From Antennarius striatus (Eukaryota > Chordata > Actinopteri > Lophiiformes > Antennariidae): DNA of 64,000 nucleotides. This document shows positions 1 through 13,600 of the stretch, piece after piece. A program made the position numbers and the translations under genes. A model generated the notes under the pieces. It saw only the letters and a program-made list of their open reading frames with translations, ran no database searches and had not been told where the DNA came from. The stretch spans positions 2,372,197-2,436,196 of the forward strand of contig NC_090789.1 of NCBI RefSeq assembly GCF_040054535.1, given 5' to 3'. Position 1 is the stretch's first letter, and the number at the start of each line of letters is the position of its first letter.

Positions 1-93
1 TGCTGTGTGTCGTTAGATTTACCGAAGGGAAACTCTTTAAAAGCTAAAATACTCTGCGTCGGAGCGGTTTGATGAGAAGTCTCGTCGCTTTCG
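1..93 (+). other. KRIT1: KRIT1 non-coding 5' exon (probable, 5' end not in view)
   Basis: A consensus donor (TCG|GTGAGT) follows position 93. The next exon begins after TTTTAG at 1073, which carries the start codon at 1141. The stretch is fairly GC-rich and has no open frame joining the protein, so I read it as 5' untranslated sequence. The transcription start may lie left of the window. This is inferred from splice signals only. Confidence 0.45.
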
Positions 94-1072
94 GTGAGTT
101 TTAGAGCGGAAAAAGCGGCGTAGCATCACGGCTACCTCCGCGGGTTCGGGTGGAAAAGTTGATCTCATTTGTTGTATTCACAAATCAACACCCGTCCGGT
201 CCATCAGTAAACATCGTGTCCAGATTAAAGCGTCTACTTCTGGGTAGTCTCTGTGTAAGAAGTGGAACAGTATTCGGTTTCCGGGGCGGGACCCCGTCTG
301 AAAGCAACAAGTTGATTTTTAATCAGAATTAATTTATATGATGTATAATTTAACTTTATTTCCTTTCTTTTCTCTTTTTCTTTCTGTACTTGAATCCACT
401 ACTGTATTTCAGATTCCTGCGAAAGGCGTTATTATAACGTTTATAAGCCCTATAAACTGTTATAAATGTCCATAAATATGTTCAGGTTAACAGTTTCTGA
501 TGGAAATGTGTAATTACTTAATAACTTAATTGATGCATATAAAATAAATAGGAAATAAACATTTTTAGTCCTTATCTAAGTGAGAGAGAAACTTTCCATT
601 ATTGATTAATTTGACATTACACTGTAATGAAGTTTATTATGTTTATTGATTTAAAGTCCAATATGAGACTGACTTGAACAGGAAAATTCTAATGAATAAT
701 TGAATTTCTTTTTAAATTATTATTATAATTATTATAATTTCAGTTAATTTATTTTACTTCCTGTTTAGACCAGTCAAAATACACTCAGAGAATCGAACTT
801 CCCTCCACCCCCTTTTTTTTCTTTATCTATTTTAAGATCGGTTCTACTTTTATATGTAAAGTCAGGGTTTGTGGGAATTATAACTATACAAGATTTGAGA
901 AAATACAGGATGCAATTTTAATAGTAAACAATCAACCAGAGCACATAGTTGATAAATACAGTAGCTCATTTTTGTATGATTCCGTTATTGGAAGTCTGTT
1001 TTGCTCATCTTTTCCACGTGATCTCGATCAATCATCGTGACGTTAGCTGTCCCTGCTGCTCTTGTGTTTTAG
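94..1072 (+). other. KRIT1 5' intron, AT-rich
   Basis: This is a probable intron between the non-coding exon and the start-codon exon. It is AT-rich, with runs of TTAT/ATTA around 700-760, and has no convincing open frame or repeat family. The acceptor is CTTGTGTTTTAG ending at 1072. I see nothing else in it. Confidence 0.5.
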
Positions 1073-1074
1073 TG

Positions 1075-1125
1075 ATGCCTCTCCACAGCATTTGGCCCTC
1101 GTGCAGAACGCTTTCTAGGTACTGA
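1075..1125 (+). promoter_or_regulatory. Upstream ORF in KRIT1 leader (17 codons)
   Basis: In the exon starting at 1073 an ATG at 1075 opens a 16-residue frame that stops at TGA 1123-1125, just before the KRIT1 ATG at 1141. It ends before the main start, so it could only act by scanning/reinitiation control. Its ATG context (AGTGATGC) is moderate. Function is inferred. Confidence 0.4.
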
Positions 1126-4861
<3,736 letters not shown>

Positions 4862-5073
4862 ACAAATGAAGAATAACCGCCGCTGCCAAAGATCCCAGTT
4901 CAGGATCTTCTCTCTCTCACAGGTTGACTGAAAGAACTCTGAACCAAGAACAGGAACAAGTCTGACTTCTCCACAAACGCCTCGTTTTGCCTTCATCGTC
5001 CTCACATTTTGTGCATTTTGATGAGTCGTGTGTTTTGATTATGTGTAAATATGTTTATTTAATGTTTGGTTTT

Positions 5074-5079
5074 AATAAA
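5074..5079 (+). terminator. KRIT1 poly(A) signal AATAAA
   Basis: A canonical AATAAA lies about 210 bp after the KRIT1 stop, with a GT-rich tail (GATGTATGAAGG) just after. It implies a short 3' UTR of about 230 bp. Confidence 0.7.
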
Positions 5080-5084
5080 CTGAT

Positions 5085-5550
5085 GTATGAAGGAGGAAAT
5101 ATCACAGATTTTTAATTATAAAAGTTTTATTTCAGTGGGATCGATGAAAAATCACATGACTGTATAGTATTAATAATAATACTGTAATAATAATAATAAT
5201 AATAATGTGATTATTAAACTACAAAAATAAATGATCTTAATGTTTTAGTAAGGAATAAAATGTTTACGTTTCACGATTTAAGTCTAATTAAACTACGACA
5301 TAATAAAATGTACCATACTTTACAAAGTTGAGGAAAAAGCTAATTAACTTATTTTTTTTAGAAATAATTACAGGATTAATAAATACGTAAAATATTATAA
5401 CCTATATTATATAGTATATATAGTATTTTACTAATTTTTTAAGAATTCCGGCAAATTTTAAAACTTAGATTTTTTTCCACAAATACGAAATATTATTTTA
5501 TTACTGTATATTTTAACGATTTTCCGCTCATATATAATTAGGTCATATCC
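5085..5550. other. AT-rich spacer between KRIT1 and CYP51A1
   Basis: This is very AT-rich intergenic DNA with a short (TAA)n-like tract near 5180-5205. No open frame or RNA gene is apparent. In human this interval holds LRRD1; nothing resembling a leucine-rich-repeat gene is present here. Confidence 0.6.
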
Positions 5551-5556
5551 TTGTTG

Positions 5557-5564
5557 TGACGTCA
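5557..5564. promoter_or_regulatory. Perfect CRE palindrome (distal), CYP51A1 promoter
   Basis: TGACGTCA, the full cAMP-response element, lies 327 bp upstream of the CYP51A1 ATG. Mammalian CYP51 promoters are known to use CRE sites (CREB/CREM, notably in testis), which supports the assignment. Occupancy is untested. Confidence 0.55.
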
Positions 5565-5660
5565 TTAAGTGTTTACAAGTGTTTAAAATGAAAAAAAAAT
5601 ATTAACTTTTATAACTAAACATCTCGATCTGTGGCGCACACGGTGTTCAACCTGCTGAAA

Positions 5661-5668
5661 TGACGTCA
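5661..5668. promoter_or_regulatory. Perfect CRE palindrome (proximal), CYP51A1 promoter
   Basis: A second TGACGTCA lies 223 bp upstream of the CYP51A1 ATG and 104 bp from the first. Two full palindromes this close together upstream of a known CREM target are unlikely to be chance. Confidence 0.6.
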
Positions 5669-5699
5669 TATAGCCAGACATCGGTTCTGTCAGGAACCA

Positions 5700-5785
5700 G
5701 CCAATCACAGCCGCCGTTGGCTTGAGCGACGCGTGATCAGTCAATCCGGGGCGGCCAGGAGCGGTCAGGCGGGGGCGGTGCTAGC
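5700..5785 (+). promoter_or_regulatory. CYP51A1 core promoter: CCAAT box and GC boxes
   Basis: CCAATCACAG at 5701 is a CCAAT (NF-Y) box. GGGGCGG-type Sp1 sites follow near 5748 and 5770. No TATA box is evident. NF-Y and Sp1 sites normally accompany SREBP sites in sterol genes, but I could not pick out a convincing sterol response element by eye. The transcription start is probably between about 5750 and 5850. Confidence 0.45.
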
Positions 5786-5890
5786 ACCGCAGCGCATCGG
5801 CAGGTGGAGATGCAGCGGAACTGGGCTGCGAACTTTATCTGATATTACTCCTTCAGGCTGCGGGGGCTGGTGGGACACAGGGAAGACAAG

Positions 5891-8450
5891 ATGTCCACGC
5901 ATTTCTACGAACTCAGCAGCAAACTCCTCGGAGTCACGGCGGACAGAGTGAACGACAACCTGACCTCCGTGGTTCTGGCAGCCTCCCTGGCCGCCCTCAT
6001 CCTGGGATACGTTTCCAAACTCACCCTCGGTTCGGCGTCGGACAGGAACGCGGTCAGTCATCCGATCATCAGCGGGCGGGACTCGAACTGAATTCACACC
6101 TGCTTTCGTGACGCGTTTGTCTTTATTGTTTGCAGAAATACCCTCCTTACATCCCCTCCAGCATCCCCTTCCTGGGTCACGCCATTGCTTTTGGGAGAAG
6201 TCCCATTGAGTTCCTGGAAAATGCTTATGAAAAAGTGAGTATTATATTAAAAATAATCAATAATTAAAACAAATAGGGACGTTTTAAATTAGATACGTTT
6301 GAAAATGTCTAATATAGGAGACAAAACTCACTTTAAGGAATTTATGGAAACTTTTTCTTATAATATTTCCAACAAAGGCAAAGTGCAGTATCTGCTTTTA
6401 TTTATTTATTTATTCAAAAAAATTCTTTTAAAATTTAAAAATTGTGTATATTTTAATTAGTATTAATTCTGTATTTTTTTTACATGTGTTGTTGCAGATA
6501 CTGCACTCTTGCTTTGCAGGGTGCGACACACACCTGTCACACACACACACCTAAACCCATTATTCCATAGTCATTTTTTTTACAAATTAAAATTCCTCCT
6601 CCATGCTGCCCCTCCTGCAGTACGGGCCGGTGTTCAGCTTCACCATGGTGGGGAGTACGTTCACCTACCTGCTGGGCAGCGACGCCGCCACGCTGATGTT
6701 CAACAGCAAGAACGAAGACCTGAACGCCGAGGACGTCTACTCCAGACTGACCACTCCAGTTTTTGGCAAAGGGGTGGCCTACGACGTCCCGAACCCCGTG
6801 AGTCTACGTTTACTGACGGATCCACATTCATCCTGACGTGGAGGAAAGTAAATTGGCGTAAACCTTCTTCTGTCCTTCTCTCCAGATCTTTTTGGAACAG
6901 AAGAAGATGTTGAAGACGGGGCTGAACGTGGCCCGATTCAGAGAACACATGCAGATCATCGAGGCGGAAACCAGAGAGTATTTCCAGAGATGGGGAGACA
7001 GCGGAGAGAGAAGTAAGAACCCAACCCCCTCCTGGTTCCGATCTGTTTTGTGGAGCTCACCAGCAGGTTGTCGGTTCCAGACCTGTTCGAGGCGCTGTCA
7101 GAGCTCATCATCCTGACGGCCAGCAGCTGCCTCCACGGGCGGGAGATCCGCGGCATGCTGGATGAACGGGTGGCCCAGCTGTACGCCGACCTGGACGGGG
7201 GGTTCAGTCACGCCGCCTGGCTGCTGCCGGGCTGGCTGCCGCTGCCCAGCTTCAGGTGGGACCGCCGGAGGAGCTCAGGACCGGAGATCTCCATCATCTT
7301 CTATGTAAACTTTTAATTTTTTAAATTCTTTTTGTTGCAGGAAAAGGGACAGGGCTCACAGAGAGATCAAGAACATCTTCTTCAGGGTGATTCAGAAGCG
7401 ACGGGAATCCGGAGAGAAAGCGGACGACATCCTGCAGACGCTGATCGACGCGACTTACAAGTAGGAAAACTCAAGAGTAGAAAAAAAAACAACAGTTTCC
7501 TGTTCCTGCTGGATTTTGACGTCACGTTTAATTTCCCCCTCGATAGAGACGGACGCCCGCTGACCGATAACGAGATCGCTGGGATGCTGATCGGCCTCCT
7601 CCTGGCGGGTCAGCACACCTCCTCCACCACCAGCGCCTGGATGGGGTTCTTCCTGGCCAGAGATAAAGCCCTGCAGGAGCGCTGCTACGCCGAGCAGAAG
7701 GCCGTGTGCGGCGAGGAGCTGCCGCCGCTCGGCTTCGACCAAGTAGGAGTTAAAAAAATAATAATTAAAAAGTAGTTTTTAACTTGAAACACAAACACGG
7801 TTCTTCTTCTCGTCTCCCCAGCTGAAGGAGCTCAGCTTGTTGGAGCGCTGTTTGAAGGAGACGCTGCGCCTCCGCCCCCCCATCATGACCATGATGAGGA
7901 TGGCTCGCTCTCCTCAGGTGAGGACATCCACCTGATTTTGACGTTTTAAAACACTCTTTATCAGAACATTAGACGTTTCTCTGCCCCCCTCCCCCCTTCC
8001 CACCCCAGACCGCAGCAGGATACACCATCCCCGTGGGCCACCAGGTGTGCGTCTCCCCGACCGTCAACCACCGCCTGCACGACACCTGGGAGCAGAGGAT
8101 GGAGTTCGCCCCCGACCGCTACCTCAACGACAACCCCGCCGCCGGGGAGAAGTTCGCCTACGTGCCGTTTGGCGCAGGTGAGAACTTATTTAAATTTAAA
8201 AGCCGCTTAAAATTCATCTGTGAACAGAGAAGAAACGAGTTCTCGCTGCCCCCCCCCCCCAACCCACGCAGGACGCCATCGCTGCATCGGGGAGAACTTC
8301 GCCTACGTCCAAATCAAAACCATCTGGTCCACTTTGCTGCGTCTGTACGAGTTCGACCTGGTGGACGGGTATTTCCCCTCCATCAACTACACCACTATGA
8401 TCCACACCCCCCACCGCCCCGTCATCAGATACAAACGGAGGCAGCAGTGA
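5891..8450 (+). CDS. CYP51A1: CYP51A1, sterol 14-alpha-demethylase, 10 exons
   Basis: Complete gene, 499 codons. Exons: 5891-6052, 6136-6234, 6621-6797, 6886-7012, 7081-7255, 7341-7460, 7547-7742, 7822-7917, 8009-8177, 8272-8450; all phases close. It is the endoplasmic reticulum P450 that removes the 14-alpha-methyl of lanosterol in cholesterol synthesis. An N-terminal membrane anchor (about residues 24-42, [15 protein letters not shown]) is followed by the CYP51-specific block [11 protein letters not shown] with [19 protein letters not shown]. Further along are the I-helix [10 protein letters not shown] (307-316), the K-helix ETLR (365-368) and the haem loop [10 protein letters not shown] with ligand Cys445. 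The His in AGQHTS replaces the acidic residue of most P450s, as expected for CYP51. Only the extreme N-terminus differs from human. Confidence 0.98.
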
Positions 8451-8736
8451 CGGAGGAGACGGAAAACAGTCATCCCAACGCGACGCGTTTGAAGTGAAGC
8501 TGGAACTCGAACTTAAGAATTAAATTCTTTATTTTTCCTGAATGTTCTGTTTCTTTCAAGCTTTATTCTTCTGACTTGTGTTTGCAGAGATGTTGACCTC
8601 TGAGTGGAACACAGACGCTAATATTCAGTGTGAATTGTTCAGTCATGCAGCGCCTCAATGATTCATTCATTCCTTGGATTTTCCCGTCTCAATTGTGACT
8701 CAAGTTGTTACAGAAAAGTAAAAAAAAAAAAATTTA

Positions 8737-8742
8737 AATAAA
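8737..8742 (+). terminator. CYP51A1 poly(A) signal AATAAA
   Basis: AATAAA lies about 290 bp after the stop, following an A-rich run. It is the only canonical + strand signal between the stop and the start of the AKAP9 3' region. Confidence 0.6.
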
Positions 8743-8779
8743 GGTGCAGAACTCCAGTTTTCTCAGAAGTTTATCGTGT

Positions 8780-9642
8780 TTTATTTCATCCTTCAGTAAA
8801 GTTTTGGTTCTCGTGTTCCAGGAAAAAAACAAGTTAGTGTCAAACGTTTCCAAATAGACGCTTCCAAAAAAAAATTCATCTTCCACACATTCCAACATTA
8901 AAAACAACTTTATTAAATTATTAAGTTCAGTAGTGCAAACAGTGTAAAGATCGCTTCTTTTTAGCCATCGGTACAAATGAAAAATACACAACTCGTTCAA
9001 ATAATATCGTCGTCTTTATTCGAGTTTTTGCGAAAATACCCCCCCAAAAAATTCAAAGCTCGTACAACTTTTTACAAAAATACGCTCTCTACAAATATCC
9101 TATCGTCGGTCTGTCCTAAGCAAAACACAGTGTAGTGTAGAATATCCAGCAGCAGCAGCCTCCTCAACAATAAACCCACACATCCTCCTCCTGAACGCCC
9201 CCCCACCCACCCACCCACACACGACACAAACATAAATTAATCACGAGATCTTAAATTAGCATCAGACAAATAACACATGATTGTAGTTCATCCACGACGG
9301 AGAGGCAGATTCAGTTACAAACAGCTGTTGTTTTCAAGTGATGGTGACAAAAAAACAAAAATAGAAGCCTGAAAATGATGTACGCTGATAAAAAGAAGGA
9401 AAAAAAATCAGTTTTGGTCCACATGAAGTCCACAGCAGACGGGTAGAAAACAGCAGAGCGCTCACGAGGAAAAGGCAACTCAGTTTCTTCAAGCTTCTGA
9501 CGGCGTCTTATCTTCTCAAGCCAAAGTGCAATTGAGTGTGTGAAGAAGCACCTGTGGAGGGGGAGACGGGTGGAGAATGACACACTGGGATGCTCGAAAA
9601 AGATGAAAACATTCCTAAATAAAAACACTTGTATCTCAATAT
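8780..9642 (-). other. AKAP9 3' UTR (minus strand), candidate poly(A) signals
   Basis: Sequence after the AKAP9 stop. Minus-strand AATAAA signals (TTTATT on +) occur at 9015-9020, 8909-8914 and 8780-8785, so the UTR is about 650-880 bases depending on which is used. The farthest signal lies 38 bp from the CYP51A1 signal on the other strand, so the two 3' ends abut and may overlap. It contains a C-rich CCCACCCACCCACC tract near 9200-9220. Confidence 0.5.
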
Positions 9643-10604
9643 TTAGAGAATAATTTTGTACTGTTTTTGAAAGTTTTTTTTTTTTGAACCACTAAAAGAA
9701 TAAAGATCGAACGTTGCGCCGTCTCCACATTTCAATCTGCTGGCGTCACCTGACGTCACGGTGCCCAGCCTCCTCTGCAGCGCCTCCAGTCTGGAGATGT
9801 AGTCGGTCAGGGCTCGGTCGGGGTCGTAGCTCTGCAGGTGGGAGCAGGTGAGGGGTCCGTGGTCTCCAGCCACGTGGAACCTGCAGCAAACACACACACA
9901 CACACCTTTAGTAACTCGACACTTGACAAAACAGGGGTTCTAGGGTTCTGCAGTCGTACCTGTGATGCGAGGAGGACACACCCGATCTGGGCGACTCGTG
10001 TCCACTCCTCCCCCTGCTGCTGGAGGCCCCGCCTCCCCCACTTGCACGTTCTCTGTACATCTCCCCGCCTCCTGGTTGAAGGTAAGGCGAGTCTCTCACG
10101 TCTGTACCTGAAGAAGAAGAAGAGGAAGAAGTATGAGCGTCGCTTTCAAAACAGTCAATCCTTAAAAAGTCAAAACTGCGTTTTGGATCGTTTTGCTCAC
10201 CGAACGTCGGTCCCGCTCCGTCCTTGCTGCTGCCGGAGGTCTCGGCGCTCAGCCCCGTCACCCTGTGCCACCGCCGGACGAGGAAACGCATTCTGGAGAG
10301 AAAAAGAGGAGGGTTGGTTCTTAAAGAAACGACCTGCCGTCGACCCGACATCAACGGAGAGGAAGGTGTCCGACCTGGAGAGGGCGATGGAGACCCGGAC
10401 GGCGGAGCGGAAGCGTGTCAGCCCCCGGCGGTATTGCTGGCTGTGGTATTCCACGCTGGACGGCCGGCCCCCCATCCTGCAGAGCAGCGACAGTGTGGCC
10501 TCCTCACACTCCTGGAACCCCCCCAGCAGCAGCAGCAGATACTTCTTCTGGTAGATCAGGGCTTTGCGGAAGCTTTCCGATCTCATGAACTTCCCGTACA
10601 TCTT
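9643..10604 (-). other. AKAP9: AKAP9 exons 48-51, PACT domain and C-terminus
   Basis: Coding exons 10375-10604, 10201-10292, 9960-10107, 9643-9880. Exon 48 has SFRKALIYQKKYLLLLLGGF, QECEEATLSLLCRMGG and GLTRFRSAVRVSIALSR; exon 49 has MRFLVRRWHRVTG. This is the PACT domain, which targets pericentrin and AKAP9 to the centrosome and binds calmodulin. Exon 51 has YDPDRALTDYISRLEALQRRLGT, as in human, then a tail ending SKKKNFQKQYKIIL that does not match human QFHAGMRR. Confidence 0.93.
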
Positions 10605-13600
10605 CTGATGGAGAAGGGAAAAAAACGTCATGAGCCGCTCTCCCCACCGGGGGGCGCCGCTTATCAGACAAAAACTGAACTGAATCGGATTTGGAAGCAA
10701 ACTTTAGCGGACCTTCAGTGCGGCGTTGCCGGCTCCAGGTCCGGTTATTTCTCTCAGCATGTCGCTCCTGATGTCGGCCCGGAGCCGGGCCACCTGGGCT
10801 TGAGACACATGTAGAGCTCTCTCCAGGCGCGTCCTCTCCCTCCCCCACGCCTCCTGCTCCTGGGACAGCAGCGTCCCGCTCGGGGGCTCCTTCGTTACGC
10901 CTCTCCTGCTGCTGAACTGCAGCAGAAAATTAAAGACGTTACTTCAGAATGTCTCGGGCTCAACAAGACTGATTTCTCGTGTTGTACTCACGCCTCCGCC
11001 CGATCCAATCGCGGCGTTCTGGTAGCGTCGGACCTCCTCCTCCAAGCGGAGGTTGTGGTTCCTCAGATCGTTCTTCTCTTCGGTCAGGCGGCTGACGAAA
11101 CCCGTCAGCTCGGCGTTCTGCTTCAACAGTCGCTCCGTCAGGGAGTTGGAGGCTCCGGCCGCCGTTAGAGAAACACTCTACAGGAAACAAACGCCCGTTT
11201 TTAAGAAGCTCCAAAAATGTCAGAGGAGAATTCGGACTTCTTGACGTGTTCCTGACCTCGGGGGCAGCTGGTAGCCCCGGGGACTGCTGCAGCAGAGCGA
11301 TGACCTCATCAATACTGGACTGCAACCAGGACAGGTCTTCGCTGTCGACCTCGGCCGTCGACCTTTTAGACCCAACGGACAAAACGACACGATCAGTCCA
11401 CGATTCTGGAGTCTCTGGGGTTTTCCCATCAGAGCTCTGGTGTCTTTACCTGCCGCTGGTCCTGCTCACCAGGGCGCGGACCTTTGAGGACACCAGGTGA
11501 AGATTTTCCAGGATCCGGTCTAATGTACGCCAGGGGCCCTGGTGTGGTCCCCCCACGGGGCCAGTCAGCGAGGCTTCCAGTAGCGGGTACGACGCTTGAA
11601 CGCTTCCACTCTTCTGCTGGAACACCCAGTCTTTGGTGCGGTCGGTGGAATCGCCGTGCCACGCGGCCTGCTGTTTGGACAATAAGAGCACGGCTTTAAT
11701 ACAGCCTATCAAAATAAAAGCACCAATTTGAGGTAGTTGTAGCGGATACTAACAGCCTGGCCGTCCGTCCGTCTTTCCTCAGACTGGTTCAGCCTCTCCT
11801 CCAGCCTCTCCTTCTCCTCCTCCAGCCTCTTCCTCCCGTCCATCTCTCCCTCCAGCTGCTCCTGGGTTTCAGCCAGCCTGTCTTCCAGCCTCCTCAGCTG
11901 GACCTGAGCCTCCAGGAGAGCCTCCCGGTCCCGTTTCGAATGCTCTTCCTCTTTCCGTAACACCTCCAACTTCTGGGATGCCACCTGACTGAGGAGGTGC
12001 ACCACCTGGAGAGGAAGACGAGGATGAACGAGGTTCCGTTTTTGAAGGAGTTTCCAGCCGTGAGACGATCGACCACACCTGCAGGTGTTTGTCGTCCAGC
12101 TCCCTCTGCAGTCTTTCCAGCAGACTGGCTTCCTCTTTCGTGTCGCTGTTGGTGGGGCCACCATCTGGGGAGGTAATCATCCTCAGATCCCTCTCTCTCT
12201 CCAAGGCGGTGCTCATCTCGGCGCTCTTCCCTTGCTCTGACTCCAGCTGGACCTGGAGCTCCTGGAGGCGCCGGTGGAGGCTGGAGCGCTCCTCCTCGGA
12301 TCGCTGGGAGAGCTGAGCGGAGGCCTGGCGCTCCTGCTCCAGGGTCTGGGTCAGCTGGGCCACACGGATCTTCTCCTCCTCCAGAGTGAGCTGCAGGTCC
12401 TAGAAGGGGAAATCCATCATTTCTTACAGCTTTCAATTATTATCCCGATGCTGGCGTCTGACCTCTGACCTCCAGATTTACCTCGAATTCTTCTCGTTTA
12501 CTCTCCTCTTCTCTCCCGCTGCGACACTTCTCCTTCTCCACGGCCCACTGGAGATCTCTGCTCCTCTTCCTCTCCTCTGTCAGCTGGTCGCCGAGCGTCT
12601 CCACCTCAGCAGCCTTCTGCGACACCTCCGTCCTGTGGGAAGAGAAAAAGCTTCTCAAAATCAGCTGATAGAAAAATATTCAACCAATCCAGTCAGAAAA
12701 GACGGCGGTAGATAGAACGTCAGTGTTTACAGGAAGACCACAATACACACCTTTTTGAATCTTTCACAATAAAAGTCTTGTAAAGAACATTTCCATTGAG
12801 GTTAGGGCATAATTTGAGTTTTTTCTTTATTTCCTAATGTTCTTTTATCACTATTTTGTTTGGAAATGCAAGAAAAACGTGAAACTGAAGGTATTTTTCT
12901 TAAATCTATCAGGTGTGTTTTGGTGATGAACGTCACGTCGGACCTGAGCGTGTCGAGCTCTTTGAGGTGTTTGTGCTGAGCCTTGAGCGTCGTTTCCAGT
13001 TCCAGTTTAGTCTGGGATAGTTCACATTTCAGCTCCTCCAGCAGCAGCCTGTCTCCCTGCCCTCCTCCTCCGTCGCTCCGTTCCTTCAGGACATTTTCAC
13101 TACCTGCTGATGCAGCAGGTCGGGCACCTGAAGGCAACAGAATCATGGATGACGAACACGCCACAGGAGAATGCCTGAAGAACAGAAGGCTTCATGGGAT
13201 ATTTGTCGTGTGGATTCACCCTGATGGATTTGCTCCAGTTGACCTCGGAGGTGACGGATCTCGGACACGAGGCTGGATCTGTCTGCGGCGCAGAGCGAAG
13301 CCACCGCCTCTCTGTGCTGGACGTCCTGCATCAGGATCACAAGTAAACCCATCATCCACCATCCGGGAGTGAAGACCAATCCGGTTCCAGTTCCTGATTC
13401 CTCACCTGTTCCTCCAGTCTGCGCTCCAGCTGGTTGAGGTGGACGACGGCGTCGCTGGTGTCCAGCTGGTCCAGATGGCTGTAGAGGGCGCTCTTCAGCA
13501 CGCAGCGCTCGCTCACAAACACCCGCCGCACCGCTTCCAGCAGCTCCACACGCCAGTCCTCACCGCGGGACGTCTGTGGAGAGAGGAAGACAGTCGGCTG

